Shown: in pieces, positions 1-9,436 of the stretch
Layout of the letters: the number at the start of each line of letters is the position of its first letter
Numbering within the stretch: position 1 is the first letter of the stretch
NCBI RefSeq assembly: GCF_024158125.1
Contig: NZ_JAMZFT010000003.1
Span: 372,001 to 436,000 of the forward strand
Reading direction: 5' to 3'
DNA length: 64,000 bases
Source of the DNA: Futiania mangrovi
GTDB taxonomy: Bacteria; Pseudomonadota; Alphaproteobacteria; Futianiales; Futianiaceae
Made by a program: the position numbers and the translations under genes
Notes under the pieces: generated by a model
What the model was told of the DNA's origin: nothing
The model's input: the letters and a program-made list of their open reading frames with translations, nothing else
Database searches by the model: none

Positions 1-810
1 CTGTCGGCCCGGTCCGCCGCCCGCTGGACATGGCCCGGCGCGCCGCGCGGGCTCTTCGCCGCCTTTTCCCGCATCCTCGCCCAGGACGCGACGACTGCCG
101 AACGGCTGCGGGCGCTCGGTGCACGCGACGTCGCCGTACCGGGCAACCTGAAGTACGCCGCCCCGCCCCTGCCTGCCGACGCGGAAGAGGTGGCCGCCCT
201 CGACATCCAGCTTGGAAGCCGGCCGCGCTGGGTGGCGGCCAGCACGCACCCGGGCGAGGAGACGCAAGTGCTCGGCGCCCACGCGCACCTGCGCAGGACT
301 GCGCCGGACGCGCTGCTGATCCTCGTGCCCCGGCACCCCGAACGGGGGGCGGAGGTCGCGGCACTCGCGCGCGGCCAGGGCCTCGCCGTGACGCTGCGGT
401 CGGCGGGCGAGGCGATCGGCCCCGCAACTGCCGTCCATGTCGCCGACACGCTGGGCGAGCTTGGGCTTTTCTACCGCACGGCGGCACTCGCCTTCCTGGG
501 CGGCTCGCTGGTGCCGCACGGCGGGCAGAACGCGCTGGAGGCAGCGCGCCTCGGCTGTGCCATCCTGCACGGCCCCCACGTCGGCAATTTCGCCGAGATC
601 TACGCCCGTCTCGATGAAGCGGGCGGGGCCGCGACGGTGGCGGACGCCGATGCGCTCGCGACACGGATCGCGGAGTTCGCCGCAGCGCCCGACATCTTGG
701 CGCGCATGGGCGACGCGGCCCGCGCGCTGGCCGTCGACGAAAGCAGCGTCGTGGACCGGATCGTTTCGGCGCTGGCTCCGCTCCTGCCCGCACCGGAACC
801 GGGCCCATGA
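1..810 (+). CDS. waaA: 3-deoxy-D-manno-octulosonic acid transferase, C-terminal part (partial)
   Basis: This is the 3' part of a Kdo transferase gene; the frame is open from base 1 and the N-terminus lies outside the window. The enzyme moves Kdo from CMP-Kdo to lipid IVA at the inner face of the cytoplasmic membrane during lipopolysaccharide assembly. The 269 visible residues are the C-terminal GT-B half. They include GNLKYA, the STHPGEE segment, the PRHPER motif, and GGSLVPHGGQN followed by LEAA, all typical of WaaA/KdtA. The stop overlaps the lpxK start by four bases (ATGA), so the two lipid A-Kdo genes are translationally coupled. The identification is strong; only the missing 5' end limits it. 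Confidence 0.93.
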   Translation: MSARSAARWTWPGAPRGLFAAFSRILAQDATTAERLRALGARDVAVPGNLKYAAPPLPADAEEVAALDIQLGSRPRWVAASTHPGEETQVLGAHAHLRRTAPDALLILVPRHPERGAEVAALARGQGLAVTLRSAGEAIGPATAVHVADTLGELGLFYRTAALAFLGGSLVPHGGQNALEAARLGCAILHGPHVGNFAEIYARLDEAGGAATVADADALATRIAEFAAAPDILARMGDAARALAVDESSVVDRIVSALAPLLPAPEPGP

Positions 811-1808
811 AGGCCCCGGGCTTCTGGTATCCGCCGGAGGAAGCCGGCATGCCGCTGGCCGCGCGGCTGCTGGCGCCTGTCTCGGCGCTCTGGTCGCTCG
901 CGGGCAGGCTCCGGTTCCGTGGTGCAGGCGGATACGAGGGCCGCGCGCCTGTCGTCTGCATCGGCAATGCGGTCGCGGGCGGCGCTGGCAAGACGCCCAC
1001 GGCCATCGCCATCGGCCGCCGGCTGATGGAGCGCGGGCACGCCGTGCATTTCCTCTCCCGCGGGCATGGCGGCTCGGAAACGGGACCGCTGCAGGTCGAC
1101 CCCATCGCGCACACCGCCGCAGAGGTGGGCGACGAACCGCTGCTGCTCGCCGCCTACGCCCCCACCTGGATCGCGAAGGACAGGGTCGCGGGCGCGAAGG
1201 CCGCCGATGCAGCCGGGGCAGACGTCATCGTCATGGACGACGGGCTGCAGAACCATCCGAGCCTGCGCCGCGACCTCGCGATCCTCGTGGTGGACGCGGC
1301 CCAGGGCTTCGGAAATGGCCGCGTGATGCCGTCGGGGCCCTTGCGGGAACCGGCCGCCGCCGCGCTCGCCAAGGCGCACGGGATCGTGCTGATCGGCGCT
1401 GGGCATGTGCCGCCCCCGCTCGATCCGCGCGACCCGCGCCTCATGCGTGGGCGCCTCGCCCCGCTCGCCCAGGGCATGTCGTTGACAGGCGTGTCCGTCC
1501 TCGCCTTCGCCGGGATCGGGCGGCCGGAGAAGTTCTTCGCGACGCTGAAGGCGATGGGCGCGCGCCTTGTCCGCACGATCCCCTTCCCCGACCACCATCC
1601 CTACAGCCGCCTGATCGTGGAACGCCTGGTGCGCGAGGCCCAGGACCTGGGCGCCATGCCGGTGACGACGGAGAAGGACATGGTCCGCATCCCTGCGCAC
1701 CTGCGCGGCGAAGTGCGGATCGTGACGGTGGAGCTGCGCTTCGACAGCGACGACCAGGTCGAGGCGCTGCTCGACATGCTGCCCGCCCGGCACCGGACGG
1801 GCGCGTAG
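807..1808 (+). CDS. lpxK: Tetraacyldisaccharide 4'-kinase LpxK
   Basis: LpxK uses ATP to phosphorylate the 4' position of the lipid A disaccharide at the inner membrane, the step just before Kdo transfer by the upstream gene product. The 333-residue length fits the family. A P-loop-like GNAVAGGAGKTP lies near residue 53. The conserved DDGLQNHPSLRRDL segment near residue 143 and a C-terminal FPDHHPY motif are also visible. An N-terminal stretch (residues 10-35) is amphipathic, as expected for membrane association. The start overlaps the waaA stop as ATGA. The convergent DUF2093 gene ends 12 bases downstream. Confidence 0.94.
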   Translation: MKAPGFWYPPEEAGMPLAARLLAPVSALWSLAGRLRFRGAGGYEGRAPVVCIGNAVAGGAGKTPTAIAIGRRLMERGHAVHFLSRGHGGSETGPLQVDPIAHTAAEVGDEPLLLAAYAPTWIAKDRVAGAKAADAAGADVIVMDDGLQNHPSLRRDLAILVVDAAQGFGNGRVMPSGPLREPAAAALAKAHGIVLIGAGHVPPPLDPRDPRLMRGRLAPLAQGMSLTGVSVLAFAGIGRPEKFFATLKAMGARLVRTIPFPDHHPYSRLIVERLVREAQDLGAMPVTTEKDMVRIPAHLRGEVRIVTVELRFDSDDQVEALLDMLPARHRTGA

Positions 1809-1820
1809 GCCCAGGCCGCT

Positions 1821-2051
1821 TCAGCCCTCGCGCTTGCGCGCCGCCGAAAGCTCCTGCATGCGCTTCAGACCGATCGCCGCCGTGGCATAGGGCTCCTGCC
1901 GCTCCACGCTCCAGTATTTCAGCTCGGTCAGCGAGATGGGCCGCCCTGTGACGGCGCACAACACATGCGTTCCCGCCGTGCGCACATGGAATTGCCCGTC
2001 GTCGTAGATCAGTTCGGCAGCCTGGCCATGCAGGATCGGTGTGTCGTTCAT
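1821..2051 (-). CDS. DUF2093 domain protein
   Basis: This 76-residue protein is of the DUF2093 type, a family I know mainly from alphaproteobacteria and whose function is not established. The motif CAVTGRPISLTELKYWSVERQ is spread over residues 32-52 and covers most of the domain. A single cysteine is present and there is no signal peptide or membrane segment, so the product is probably cytosolic. It lies 29 bases downstream of xseA on the same strand and is probably co-transcribed with it. The C-terminus is charged and lysine/arginine rich. Confidence 0.8.
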   Translation of the reverse strand: MNDTPILHGQAAELIYDDGQFHVRTAGTHVLCAVTGRPISLTELKYWSVERQEPYATAAIGLKRMQELSAARKREG

Positions 2052-2080
2052 GTGCTCTCTGTAATCATTCCGGGCAGCAA

Positions 2081-3619
2081 TTAGAAGAGGCTGCCCTGTT
2101 GCTTTGCGGGCGTCGGTGGTTTCGGTTGCGCCTTCTGCTTCGGGAGTGTTGGTCCGCCGCCGCCCTCCGCCGTCGCCCGGACGTGTCCGTCGGCGAACTC
2201 GATGTCGAGCGCGACACCGCCGGCGATCCCTGCCGCCGCGTGCACGGGCCGCCCGTCCGCGTCGCGCACCAGCGCGAACCCTCGTGCGAGCGTCGCGCGA
2301 TAGCTCAGCGTGTCGAGCAGCTTCGCCGTCGCGGTCAGCCGCTCGGCCGATACCGCGATCCGCTGCCGCACGGCGCGGGTGCTGCGCGCCTGAAGCTCGA
2401 CGAGCCGCTGCCGGTCGCGGGCCAGCGCCTCGCGCGTGTCCGCCGCCGCGCGCCCGCGCGCGCGCGCCAGACGCGCCGCCACGTCGTCGAGGCGCGCCCG
2501 CCGATCCTCCGCCATGCGCGACAGCACCGCGGGCCGCAAAGCCCCGCGCACGCCGAGGTCCGCCCTGCCCTTGTCGAGCAACCCCTTGAGCGCCCGGGGC
2601 AACCGGTCGCGTGCGGTGTCCAGACGCTGGCTCGCCAGCGCCAGCAGGTCGTCAGGGCGCGGCAAGGCGCGGGCGAGGCCCCGCACCTTCTCCCGCCGTT
2701 CCGTCATCAGGCGCGCCGCTGCCGCATGCTGGCGCCGCGCGAAGTCGGCGACCGTCGCCAGCAGGTCCGCGCGCACCGGCACCGCCATTTCCGCCGCCGC
2801 CGTCGGCGTCGGTGCGCGCCGGTCGGAGGCGAAGTCGATCAGCGTCGTATCCGTCTCGTGCCCGACCGCCGAGATGAGCGGGATCGCGCTCTCCGCCGCA
2901 GCGCGGACCACGACCTCCTCGTTGAAGGCCCAGAGATCCTCCAGGCTGCCGCCGCCGCGCGCGACGATCAGCACGTCGGGACGGGGCACGGGCCCGGCGG
3001 GCGCGAGCGCGTTGAACCCGCGGATGGCGGCGGCCACCTGCGCCGCCGCGCCCTCCCCCTGCACAGCGACGGGCCAGACCAGCACCCGGCGCGGGAACCG
3101 GTCGTCGAGCCGGTGGAGAATGTCGCGAATCACCGCGCCCGTGGGGGAGGTCACCACCCCGATCACGCGCGGCAGAAAGGGGATCGCGCGCTTGCGGTCG
3201 GCATCGAACAGGCCTTCCGCGGCGAGCGCCTTGCGCCGCTCCTCCAGCAGCGCCATCAGTGCACCGACGCCTGCGGGCTCCAGGCTGTCGACGACGATCT
3301 GGTATTTCGACCGGCCCGGATAGGTCGTGATCTTGCCCTGCGCGATCACCTCCAGCCCGTCCTCGGGCCGGAAGCGCAGGCGTGCGGCGTTTCCCCGCCA
3401 CATCACGGCGTCGATGTTGGCGTTCTCGTCCTTCAGCGTGAAATAGCAATGGCCGGACGAATGCCGCTTGAAGCCCGAGATCTCCCCACGCAGACGCACG
3501 AAGCCGAAGGCATCCTCCAGCGTGCGCTTCAGGGCGAACGACAGCTCCGACACGCTCCATTCGGGCGCGTTGGAGGAAGACGTGGGTTCGGCAATGGGAT
3601 CGGGCGGTTGTGCGCTCAT
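2081..3619 (-). CDS. xseA: Exodeoxyribonuclease VII large subunit
   Basis: XseA is the catalytic large subunit of exonuclease VII, which degrades single-stranded DNA to short oligonucleotides together with XseB. The 512-residue product has an N-terminal OB-fold (about 25-125; [23 protein letters not shown]). The catalytic core follows, with [26 protein letters not shown] and [16 protein letters not shown] long coiled-coil-like arginine/alanine-rich helix precedes a C-terminal [11 protein letters not shown] segment. An ATG at 3619 is chosen; an in-frame ATG at 3631 would add four residues. The frame stays open far upstream over purD, but that is antisense shadow. xseB is not in the window. purD is divergent, 54 bases away. 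Confidence 0.95.
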   Translation of the reverse strand: MSAQPPDPIAEPTSSSNAPEWSVSELSFALKRTLEDAFGFVRLRGEISGFKRHSSGHCYFTLKDENANIDAVMWRGNAARLRFRPEDGLEVIAQGKITTYPGRSKYQIVVDSLEPAGVGALMALLEERRKALAAEGLFDADRKRAIPFLPRVIGVVTSPTGAVIRDILHRLDDRFPRRVLVWPVAVQGEGAAAQVAAAIRGFNALAPAGPVPRPDVLIVARGGGSLEDLWAFNEEVVVRAAAESAIPLISAVGHETDTTLIDFASDRRAPTPTAAAEMAVPVRADLLATVADFARRQHAAAARLMTERREKVRGLARALPRPDDLLALASQRLDTARDRLPRALKGLLDKGRADLGVRGALRPAVLSRMAEDRRARLDDVAARLARARGRAAADTREALARDRQRLVELQARSTRAVRQRIAVSAERLTATAKLLDTLSYRATLARGFALVRDADGRPVHAAAGIAGGVALDIEFADGHVRATAEGGGGPTLPKQKAQPKPPTPAKQQGSLF

Positions 3620-3673
3620 GCCCGCGATCATATAGGAGGGCGGGCGCAACGGTAAGGGCAGGGACGGGCAGCC

Positions 3674-4957
3674 ATGAACGTACTCATCATCGGATCGGGC
3701 GGACGCGAGCACGCGCTGGCCTGGGCCATCTCGAAGAGCCCGCTGCTCGGCACGCTCTACGCCGCGCCCGGCAACGCCGGGATCGCCGAGGTGGCGACGT
3801 GCGTCGCGCTCGACGTCGCCGACCACGCCGCCGTCATCGGCTTCGCCCGCGCGCACGCGGTGGAACTGGTGGTGATCGGGCCTGAGGCACCGCTGGTCGC
3901 GGGCCTCGCCGACGATCTCGCGGGCGCGGGCATCCGCGCCTTCGGACCGGGGCGGGAGGCCGCGCAGCTCGAGGCGTCCAAGGGCTTCACCAAGGCGCTT
4001 TGCGACGAGGCGGGCATCCCGACCGCGGCGTACGCCCGCTTCGCCGACGCCGCCGCCGCCCGCACCTATGTCGAGGCACGGGGCGCGCCCATCGTCGTGA
4101 AGGCCGACGGGCTTGCCGCGGGCAAGGGCGTGACCGTCGCCATGACCGTCGAGGAGGCGCTCGCCGCCGTCGACGCCTGCTTTGAGGGCGCGTTCGGCGC
4201 GGCGGGTGCGGAGGTCGTGATCGAGGAATTCATGGAGGGGGAGGAAGCCTCCTTCTTCGCGCTCTGCGACGGGGAGACGGTCGTGCCCTTCGGCACCGCG
4301 CAGGACCACAAGCGCGTGGGCGACGGCGACACCGGCCCCAACACGGGCGGCATGGGCGCCTACTCGCCCGCGCCGGTGCTGACGGACGCCCTCGTCGCCG
4401 AGACGATGGAGCGGATCGTCCGCCCGACGGTCGCAACGCTCAAGGCGCGCGGCACGCCCTATGTCGGCGTGCTCTATGCCGGCCTGATGATCACGAAGGA
4501 CGGGCCGAAGCTCGTCGAATACAACGCCCGCTTCGGCGATCCGGAGGCGCAGGTGCTGATGATGCGGCTGAAGGACGACATCCTGACACTAATGCTCGCG
4601 GCCTGCGACGGCACGCTCGACCGGGTGAGCGTACGCTGGTTCGACGAGGCGGCGCTGACCGTGGTGATGGCGGCGAAGGGCTACCCCGGCGCCTATGACA
4701 AGGGGAGCGAGATCCGCGGCCTCGACGCGCTGAAGGAGATGGAGGGCGTGCGCGTCTTCCACGCGGGCACCGCGCTGAAAGACGGCCGGCTGGTCGCGAC
4801 GGGGGGCCGCGTGCTCAACGTCACCGCGCGGGGGCAGTGCGTCGCGGACGCCCAGGCCCGCGCCTATGCCGCCGTCGACCGGATCGACTGGCCGGAAGGC
4901 TTTTGCCGCCGCGACATCGGCTGGCGCGCGGTCGCGCGGGAGCGTGGGGAGAGCTAG
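3674..4957 (+). CDS. purD: Phosphoribosylamine--glycine ligase (GAR synthetase)
   Basis: PurD ligates glycine to phosphoribosylamine with ATP, the second step of purine synthesis in the cytosol. The 427-residue length is standard. An N-terminal Rossmann-like domain starts [17 protein letters not shown]. The ATP-grasp domain contains [27 protein letters not shown] and [11 protein letters not shown]. The gene is transcribed away from xseA across a 54-base spacer that must hold both promoters. The next gene starts 119 bases downstream, so purD is probably transcribed alone. Nothing in it is unusual. Confidence 0.97.
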   Translation: MNVLIIGSGGREHALAWAISKSPLLGTLYAAPGNAGIAEVATCVALDVADHAAVIGFARAHAVELVVIGPEAPLVAGLADDLAGAGIRAFGPGREAAQLEASKGFTKALCDEAGIPTAAYARFADAAAARTYVEARGAPIVVKADGLAAGKGVTVAMTVEEALAAVDACFEGAFGAAGAEVVIEEFMEGEEASFFALCDGETVVPFGTAQDHKRVGDGDTGPNTGGMGAYSPAPVLTDALVAETMERIVRPTVATLKARGTPYVGVLYAGLMITKDGPKLVEYNARFGDPEAQVLMMRLKDDILTLMLAACDGTLDRVSVRWFDEAALTVVMAAKGYPGAYDKGSEIRGLDALKEMEGVRVFHAGTALKDGRLVATGGRVLNVTARGQCVADAQARAYAAVDRIDWPEGFCRRDIGWRAVARERGES

Positions 4958-5076
4958 CGCGCCCCACCCGCAACCCGGCCCGGCGTGCGTCGCGCCTTGC
5001 CCTCGCCCGCCCCGCCGTCGCATCCTGTCGCCCGCGATAGGCAATCACCGCGCCAGACGGGGAGGATGAACACGGG

Positions 5077-6159
5077 ATGGCGACGTCCAGGCAGGAAACA
5101 TTCAGCGGCACCAAGGAGGTTTCGGAGAACCTGGCGATAGATGCCGCCCGGCTCGAGGCCTATCTGGCGCGGCACATCGCGGGCTTTTCCGGCCCCCTGA
5201 CGATCCGCCAGTTCAAGGGCGGCCAGTCGAACCCGACCTATCTGCTGGAAACGCCCTCGCGCAAATATGTCCTGCGCCGCAAGCCGCCGGGCAAGCTTTT
5301 GCCCTCGGCCCACGCCGTCGACCGCGAATACCGCGTGATGAAGGCGCTGGGCCCGACGCCCGTGCCCGTCCCGCAGGCCCTGCACCTGTGCGAGGACGAG
5401 AGCATCGCCGGCACCATGTTCTACGTGATGTCCTTCGCCGAGGGCCGCATCTTCTGGGAGCCGCTGATGCCCGCCTCGTCGGGAGAGGAGCGCGCGGCGG
5501 TCTACGATTCCATGAACGCCGCCATTGCCGCCCTGCACACGGTCGATCCGGCGGCGGTCGGCCTCGCGGACTTCGGCAAGCCCGGCAATTATTTCGAGCG
5601 CCAGATCGGCCGCTGGTCGAAGCAGTACAAGGCGTCCGAGACCGACCCGCTCCCGGAGATGGACCGCCTGATCGACTGGCTGCCCGGCGCACTTCCCGAC
5701 GAGGCGCGCACGGAGGAAACCTGCATCGTCCACGGCGACTACCGCATCGACAACGTGGTCTTTGCGAAGGACAGCGCCGAGGCGCTGGCCATCCTCGACT
5801 GGGAACTGTCGACGCTCGGCCATCCGCTGGCCGATTTCACCTATCATCTGATGCTCTGGCGGCTGCCGGCGGAGGGCGCCTTTCCCGGCATGGCGGGCGC
5901 GGACCTGACGGCGCTCGGCATCCCGACCGAGGCCGAATATGCCGAGGCCTATTGCGCGCGCACGAAGCGCCCGATGATCCGCAACATGGATTATTTCATG
6001 GCCTACAACGCCTTCCGGATCGCGGCGATCCTGCAAGGCATCGCAGGGCGCGTCCGCGACGGCACGGCGACGAGCGACGCGGCGAAACAGACCGTGAAGG
6101 GCATCCCCGGCCTTGCGAAACTCGCGTGGGAGTTCGCACGCGCCGCCGGGGCGAAGTAG
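5077..6159 (+). CDS. APH-fold small-molecule kinase, ACAD10/11 (LvaA) type
   Basis: This 360-residue protein is of the aminoglycoside-phosphotransferase fold but belongs to the branch fused to acyl-CoA dehydrogenase in ACAD10/11. The kinase motifs are complete: a nucleotide loop near residue 47 (FKGGQSNPTYLL), the catalytic loop HGDYRIDN with Asp221, and a metal-binding LDWE with Asp241. In the family, ACAD10/11 kinase domains and Pseudomonas LvaA phosphorylate 4-hydroxyacyl-CoA. A role in 4-hydroxyacyl-CoA breakdown is therefore inferred, supported by the convergent dehydrogenase 76 bases away. It is not an antibiotic-resistance gene on this evidence. A GGGGAGG sequence precedes the ATG by 11 bases. 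Confidence 0.85.
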   Translation: MATSRQETFSGTKEVSENLAIDAARLEAYLARHIAGFSGPLTIRQFKGGQSNPTYLLETPSRKYVLRRKPPGKLLPSAHAVDREYRVMKALGPTPVPVPQALHLCEDESIAGTMFYVMSFAEGRIFWEPLMPASSGEERAAVYDSMNAAIAALHTVDPAAVGLADFGKPGNYFERQIGRWSKQYKASETDPLPEMDRLIDWLPGALPDEARTEETCIVHGDYRIDNVVFAKDSAEALAILDWELSTLGHPLADFTYHLMLWRLPAEGAFPGMAGADLTALGIPTEAEYAEAYCARTKRPMIRNMDYFMAYNAFRIAAILQGIAGRVRDGTATSDAAKQTVKGIPGLAKLAWEFARAAGAK

Positions 6160-6183
6160 CCCCCTCTCCCCAAGAAACACGAC

Positions 6184-6211
6184 GGGCCGGCAGGATCGCT
6201 CCCGCCGGCCC
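6184..6211 (+). terminator. Rho-independent terminator after the APH-fold kinase gene
   Basis: A GC-rich hairpin has arms GGGCCGGC (6184-6191) and GCCGGCCC (6204-6211). The stem continues inward through GGA/TCC after one mismatch, and a TTTTT run follows at once. It lies 24 bases past the kinase stop and before the convergent acyl-CoA dehydrogenase stop. The T-run suits plus-strand transcription. Confidence 0.85.
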
Positions 6212-6235
6212 TTTTTCTTGCCCATCGATGGCTGT

Positions 6236-7471
6236 TCAGCGTCCGCGCGCGGCCTTCATGTCGACGTGCTTGCCGAACTCCAGCCGCGCGATGGTGCGGC
6301 GGTGCACCTCGTCCGGGCCGTCGGCAAAGCGCAGTGTGCGGATGTGGGCCCACATGGCGGCAAGGCCCGGGTCCTGGCTCACACCGGCCGCGCCGTGCGC
6401 CTGGATCGCGTCGTCGATCACCTTCAGCGCCATCACCGGCGCCTTCACCTTGATCATCGCGATTTCGGAGCGGGCGACCTTGTTGCCCACCGTGTCCATC
6501 ATCCACGCGGCCTTGAGGGTGAGGAGCCGCGCGCACTCGATCTCGATGCGGGCGTCGGCCACCCGCTCCTCCCAGACCGAATGCTCGCCGATCAGCTTGC
6601 CGAAGGCATGCCGCGACATCAGCCGCTTGCACATCATCTCCAGCGCGCGTTCCGCGGCGCCGATCGTGCGCATGCAGTGATGGATGCGCCCCGGGCCGAG
6701 GCGGCCTTGCGCGATCTCGAAGCCGCGCCCCTCGCCCAGCAGCATGTTGCTCGCAGGCACGCGCACGTTCTCCAGCAGCACCTCGGCATGGCCGTGCGGC
6801 GCGTGGTCGTAGCCATAGACCGTGAGGTGCCGGACGATCTTCACCCCCGGCGCGTCGCGCGGCACGAGGATCATCGACTGCTGGCGGTAGCGGTCGGCGC
6901 CCGGGTCGGTCTTGCCCATGACGATCAGCAGCTTGCAGCGCGGGTCGGGCGCGCCGGACGACCACCATTTGCGGCCGTTGATGACGTACTCGTCGCCCTC
7001 GCGCCGGATCTCGGTCTGGACATTGGTCGCGTCGGAGGAGGCGACGTCCGGCTCGGTCATCAGGAAGGCGGAGCGGATCTTGCCCTCCAGCAGGGGATCG
7101 AGCCATTCCTCCTTCTGCGCGTCGGTCGCGTAGCGTTCCAGCGTCTCCATGTTGCCGGTGTCGGGGGCGTTGCAGTTGAACACTTCCGGTGCCCAGTGGA
7201 CGCGGCCCATGATCTCGCAGATCGGCGCGTACTCGGCGTTGAGGAGGCCCGCGCCACGCTCCGATTCCGGCAGGAACAGGTTCCACAGCCCCGCCTTGCG
7301 CGCCTTGGCCTTCAGCTCGTCCACGATGGGCGGAACCTGCCAGATGTTGTCCGGCCCGAAGGCGGCGTGCTGCTCGTGATAGAGGTGCTCGTTGGGATAG
7401 ATGTGCGCGTCCATGAAATCCTGGACGCGCGTCATCAGCTCCTGCGCACGGGGGGTATAGGCGAAATCCAT
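6236..7471 (-). CDS. Acyl-CoA dehydrogenase, ACAD10/11 (LvaC) type
   Basis: This FAD enzyme of 411 residues has the acyl-CoA dehydrogenase three-domain layout: an N-terminal helical part, a middle beta domain with [15 protein letters not shown] and [10 protein letters not shown], and a C-terminal helical part with [12 protein letters not shown]. In ordinary members the base Glu sits in a YEG motif before the last helix. Here the aligned segment reads [10 protein letters not shown], with Asp384 in the Glu position, as I recall for the ACAD10/11-like branch. Those enzymes act on 4-phosphohydroxyacyl-CoA made by an APH kinase, and such a kinase gene faces this one. The ATG at 7471 is preferred because GAGGG precedes it; ATGs at 7486 and 7495 are also in frame. 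Confidence 0.88.
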   Translation of the reverse strand: MDFAYTPRAQELMTRVQDFMDAHIYPNEHLYHEQHAAFGPDNIWQVPPIVDELKAKARKAGLWNLFLPESERGAGLLNAEYAPICEIMGRVHWAPEVFNCNAPDTGNMETLERYATDAQKEEWLDPLLEGKIRSAFLMTEPDVASSDATNVQTEIRREGDEYVINGRKWWSSGAPDPRCKLLIVMGKTDPGADRYRQQSMILVPRDAPGVKIVRHLTVYGYDHAPHGHAEVLLENVRVPASNMLLGEGRGFEIAQGRLGPGRIHHCMRTIGAAERALEMMCKRLMSRHAFGKLIGEHSVWEERVADARIEIECARLLTLKAAWMMDTVGNKVARSEIAMIKVKAPVMALKVIDDAIQAHGAAGVSQDPGLAAMWAHIRTLRFADGPDEVHRRTIARLEFGKHVDMKAARGR

Positions 7472-7597
7472 GGGCGTCCCTCGCATATCCGGCACGAGGG
7501 AACCCGCTCGCCCCCGCGCCCTGTTCTTTCCGCGTCTTTGCGAGGCACCTTAGCGCGCGGAGCCCGAGCCGTCACCGTGACGAAGGCGCACCCCCGC

Positions 7598-8389
7598 TCA
7601 GCCCCAGGCGAAGGCCGCCATCGAGATGACGCCGTGCGCGATGCTGTGGTGCAGGACGCGCGCGGGTCCGCGCCCGTGGGCCGCGCCCAGCGCCACGAAG
7701 AAGGGCATGAAGTGTTCCGGCGTCGGGTGGTTCTCTGCCCCGAAGGGCGCCTCCTGCTGCCAGCCCAGCAGCGAAAGCCGGTCGTCGGCCTGCGTTTCGA
7801 CCATCAGCCAGTCGTGGAAGGCCTGCACGTCCTCCTGCGGGTCGGCGTCGAGCGGCTGGCCGCGCCAGCGCGAGAGATCGTGCGTCGCAGCACCCGAGCC
7901 GAGGATCAGCACCCCCTCCTCCGTCAGCGGGGCCAGCGCCCGGCCCACGCGGTAATGCCACGCCCCGCCCCGGTGCGGCTGCACCGACAGGGGCACGACG
8001 GGAATGCCGGCATCGGGCCAGGCGAGCATCAAGGGCGTCCAGACCCCGTGGTCGAGGCCGCGGCCCGCATCAACGCCTGCCGCGAACCCGCCCTCCGTCA
8101 GCAGCGCGCGCGCCCGCTCCGCCACCTCGGGCGCGCCGGGCGCGGGGTAGCGCATGTCGTAGAGCGCCTTCGGAAAGCCGCGAAAATCGTGGATCGTCTC
8201 TGGCGCGGCGTTCCCGCCCACCGTGGGCTCCGCCGTCTCCCAATGCGCCGTGGCGACGAGGATCGCCGAGGGACGCGGGATCTCGTCGCCCAGGCCCTTG
8301 AGGAAACGGGCTGCGGGGCTCTCCTCCACGACGATCATCGGGCTGCCGTGCGAGACGAAGACGGCGGGCTGCGCTGTTGTTTCGGTCAT
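7598..8389 (-). CDS. LigB-family extradiol dioxygenase (DODA/YgiD type)
   Basis: This 263-residue cytosolic protein is of the class III extradiol ring-cleavage superfamily, closest to bacterial 4,5-DOPA dioxygenases (YgiD). Likely metal-site histidines are visible in FVSHGSP near the N-terminus, in TAHWET near residue 48, in GLDHGVW near residue 110 and in LHHSIAHG near the end. The family opens catechol rings with Fe(II) or Zn(II); the real substrate cannot be read from the sequence. The ATG at 8389 gives the normal family start MTETTAQPAVFVSHGS; an upstream in-frame ATG at 8452 would add 21 residues unlike the family. It has no obvious operon partner. Confidence 0.87.
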   Translation of the reverse strand: MTETTAQPAVFVSHGSPMIVVEESPAARFLKGLGDEIPRPSAILVATAHWETAEPTVGGNAAPETIHDFRGFPKALYDMRYPAPGAPEVAERARALLTEGGFAAGVDAGRGLDHGVWTPLMLAWPDAGIPVVPLSVQPHRGGAWHYRVGRALAPLTEEGVLILGSGAATHDLSRWRGQPLDADPQEDVQAFHDWLMVETQADDRLSLLGWQQEAPFGAENHPTPEHFMPFFVALGAAHGRGPARVLHHSIAHGVISMAAFAWG

Positions 8390-8469
8390 GGTTCGGCCCC
8401 TGTGCGGCGGACTGTGAAACTGGCATATGCCCCGCCCGCAATCGGGAAACAATGCCCTTTACTTCGAAC

Positions 8470-8904
8470 TCAGCGTTTCCCGGAAAAGAACGACCGCAGC
8501 AGGTCGGCGGCCCGCAGCGCGCCGATGCCGCCATAAACCTCCGGCACGTGATGGCAGGTCGGGTGGGAGAAGACGCGGGGGCCGTGGTCGACCCCGCCGC
8601 CCTTGGGGTCCTCCGCGCCATAATAGACGCGCGCGATGCGGGCGAACGAGATCGCGCCCGCGCACATCGGGCACGGCTCGAGCGTTACGTAGAGGTCGTG
8701 CCCGGCCAGCCGCTCCGACCCCAGTTTCGCGGCGGCCGCGCGGATCGCCAGCATCTCCGCGTGCGCCGTCGGATCCTTCAGTTCGAGCGTGCGGTTGCCG
8801 TCGGCGGCGATCACCTCCCGCGTCGCGGGGTCGACGATTGCCGCGCCCACGGGCACCTCGCCCCGCGCGCCCGCGGCCTCGGCTTGCGCGAACGCGGCCC
8901 GCAT
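8470..8904 (-). CDS. tadA: tRNA-specific adenosine deaminase TadA
   Basis: TadA converts the wobble adenosine of tRNA-Arg(ACG) to inosine. The zinc-dependent cytidine-deaminase-fold signature is intact: PTAHAEM supplies the His ligand and the catalytic Glu, and [10 protein letters not shown] supplies both Cys ligands. [11 protein letters not shown] marks the N-terminal strand. I place the start at ATG 8904, giving 144 residues and an AGGCGG sequence seven bases upstream. ATGs at 8946 and 8985 are also in frame; the latter would overlap the divergent glyoxalase start. A guanine-deaminase role is possible for this fold, but PCPMC with this spacing is typical of TadA. Confidence 0.88.
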   Translation of the reverse strand: MRAAFAQAEAAGARGEVPVGAAIVDPATREVIAADGNRTLELKDPTAHAEMLAIRAAAAKLGSERLAGHDLYVTLEPCPMCAGAISFARIARVYYGAEDPKGGGVDHGPRVFSHPTCHHVPEVYGGIGALRAADLLRSFFSGKR

Positions 8905-8983
8905 GCCCGTTCCGCCTGTCCAGGGGTGGCCAGCGTGCGCCTCCATGCCTAGCTTGTCATCCGAATCCACCGGAGGAGTTCTC

Positions 8984-9424
8984 ATGCGCTACCTGCACAC
9001 CATGATCCGCGTGTCGGACGTCGACAAGACGCTCGACTTCTTCTGCAACAAGCTTGGCCTTGCCGAGGTGATGCGCAAGGAGTCCGAGGCCGGCCGCTTC
9101 ACCCTCATCTTCCTTGCCGCGCCCGAGGATGTCGAGGCGGCGAAGCAGAACCGCGCGCCCATGGTCGAGCTGACCTACAACTGGGATCCGGAAACCTATG
9201 GCGGCGGGCGCAATTTCGGCCACCTCGCCTATGAGGTCGACGACATCTACGCGGCCTGCCAGCGCCTGATGGACGGCGGCGTCACGATCAACCGCCCGCC
9301 GCGCGACGGGCGCATGGCGTTCGTGCGTTCCCCCGACGGAATCTCGATCGAGCTGCTCCAGAAGGGCGACGCCCTGCCCAAGGCCGAGCCGTGGGCGAGC
9401 ATGGAGAACACCGGAAGCTGGTGA
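8984..9424 (+). CDS. gloA: Lactoylglutathione lyase (glyoxalase I)
   Basis: Glyoxalase I isomerises the hemithioacetal of methylglyoxal and glutathione to S-lactoylglutathione in the cytosol. The 146-residue protein has the paired beta-alpha-beta-beta-beta modules of the VOC fold. The metal ligands appear in the expected order: His5 (RYLHTMIRV), a Glu in PMVELTYN, His in NFGHLAYEV and Glu in ISIELLQ. A strong GGAGGAG at 8972-8978 fixes the ATG at 8984. It is convergent with the flavoenzyme gene, whose stop lies 12 bases downstream. Confidence 0.93.
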   Translation: MRYLHTMIRVSDVDKTLDFFCNKLGLAEVMRKESEAGRFTLIFLAAPEDVEAAKQNRAPMVELTYNWDPETYGGGRNFGHLAYEVDDIYAACQRLMDGGVTINRPPRDGRMAFVRSPDGISIELLQKGDALPKAEPWASMENTGSW

Positions 9425-9436
9425 GGTTCTGCGCCC

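Noticed and set aside
437-1951. A 504-codon open frame on the + strand across waaA and lpxK
   Set aside because: It is out of frame with two clear genes, arginine/proline rich and without any family motif; this is common shadow coding in high-GC DNA.
2039-3655. A 538-codon open frame antisense to xseA
   Set aside because: xseA has full motifs on the other strand; the antisense frame is Arg/Gln rich and matches nothing I know.
5077-6159. Aminoglycoside resistance gene
   Set aside because: The fold is shared, but the acyl-CoA-linked branch and the dehydrogenase neighbour fit better; there are no resistance-type surroundings.
6113-8536. An 807-codon open frame on the + strand antisense to the dehydrogenase and dioxygenase genes
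   Set aside because: It spans two genes, their promoters and unrelated proteins; composition is that of reverse-strand shadow.
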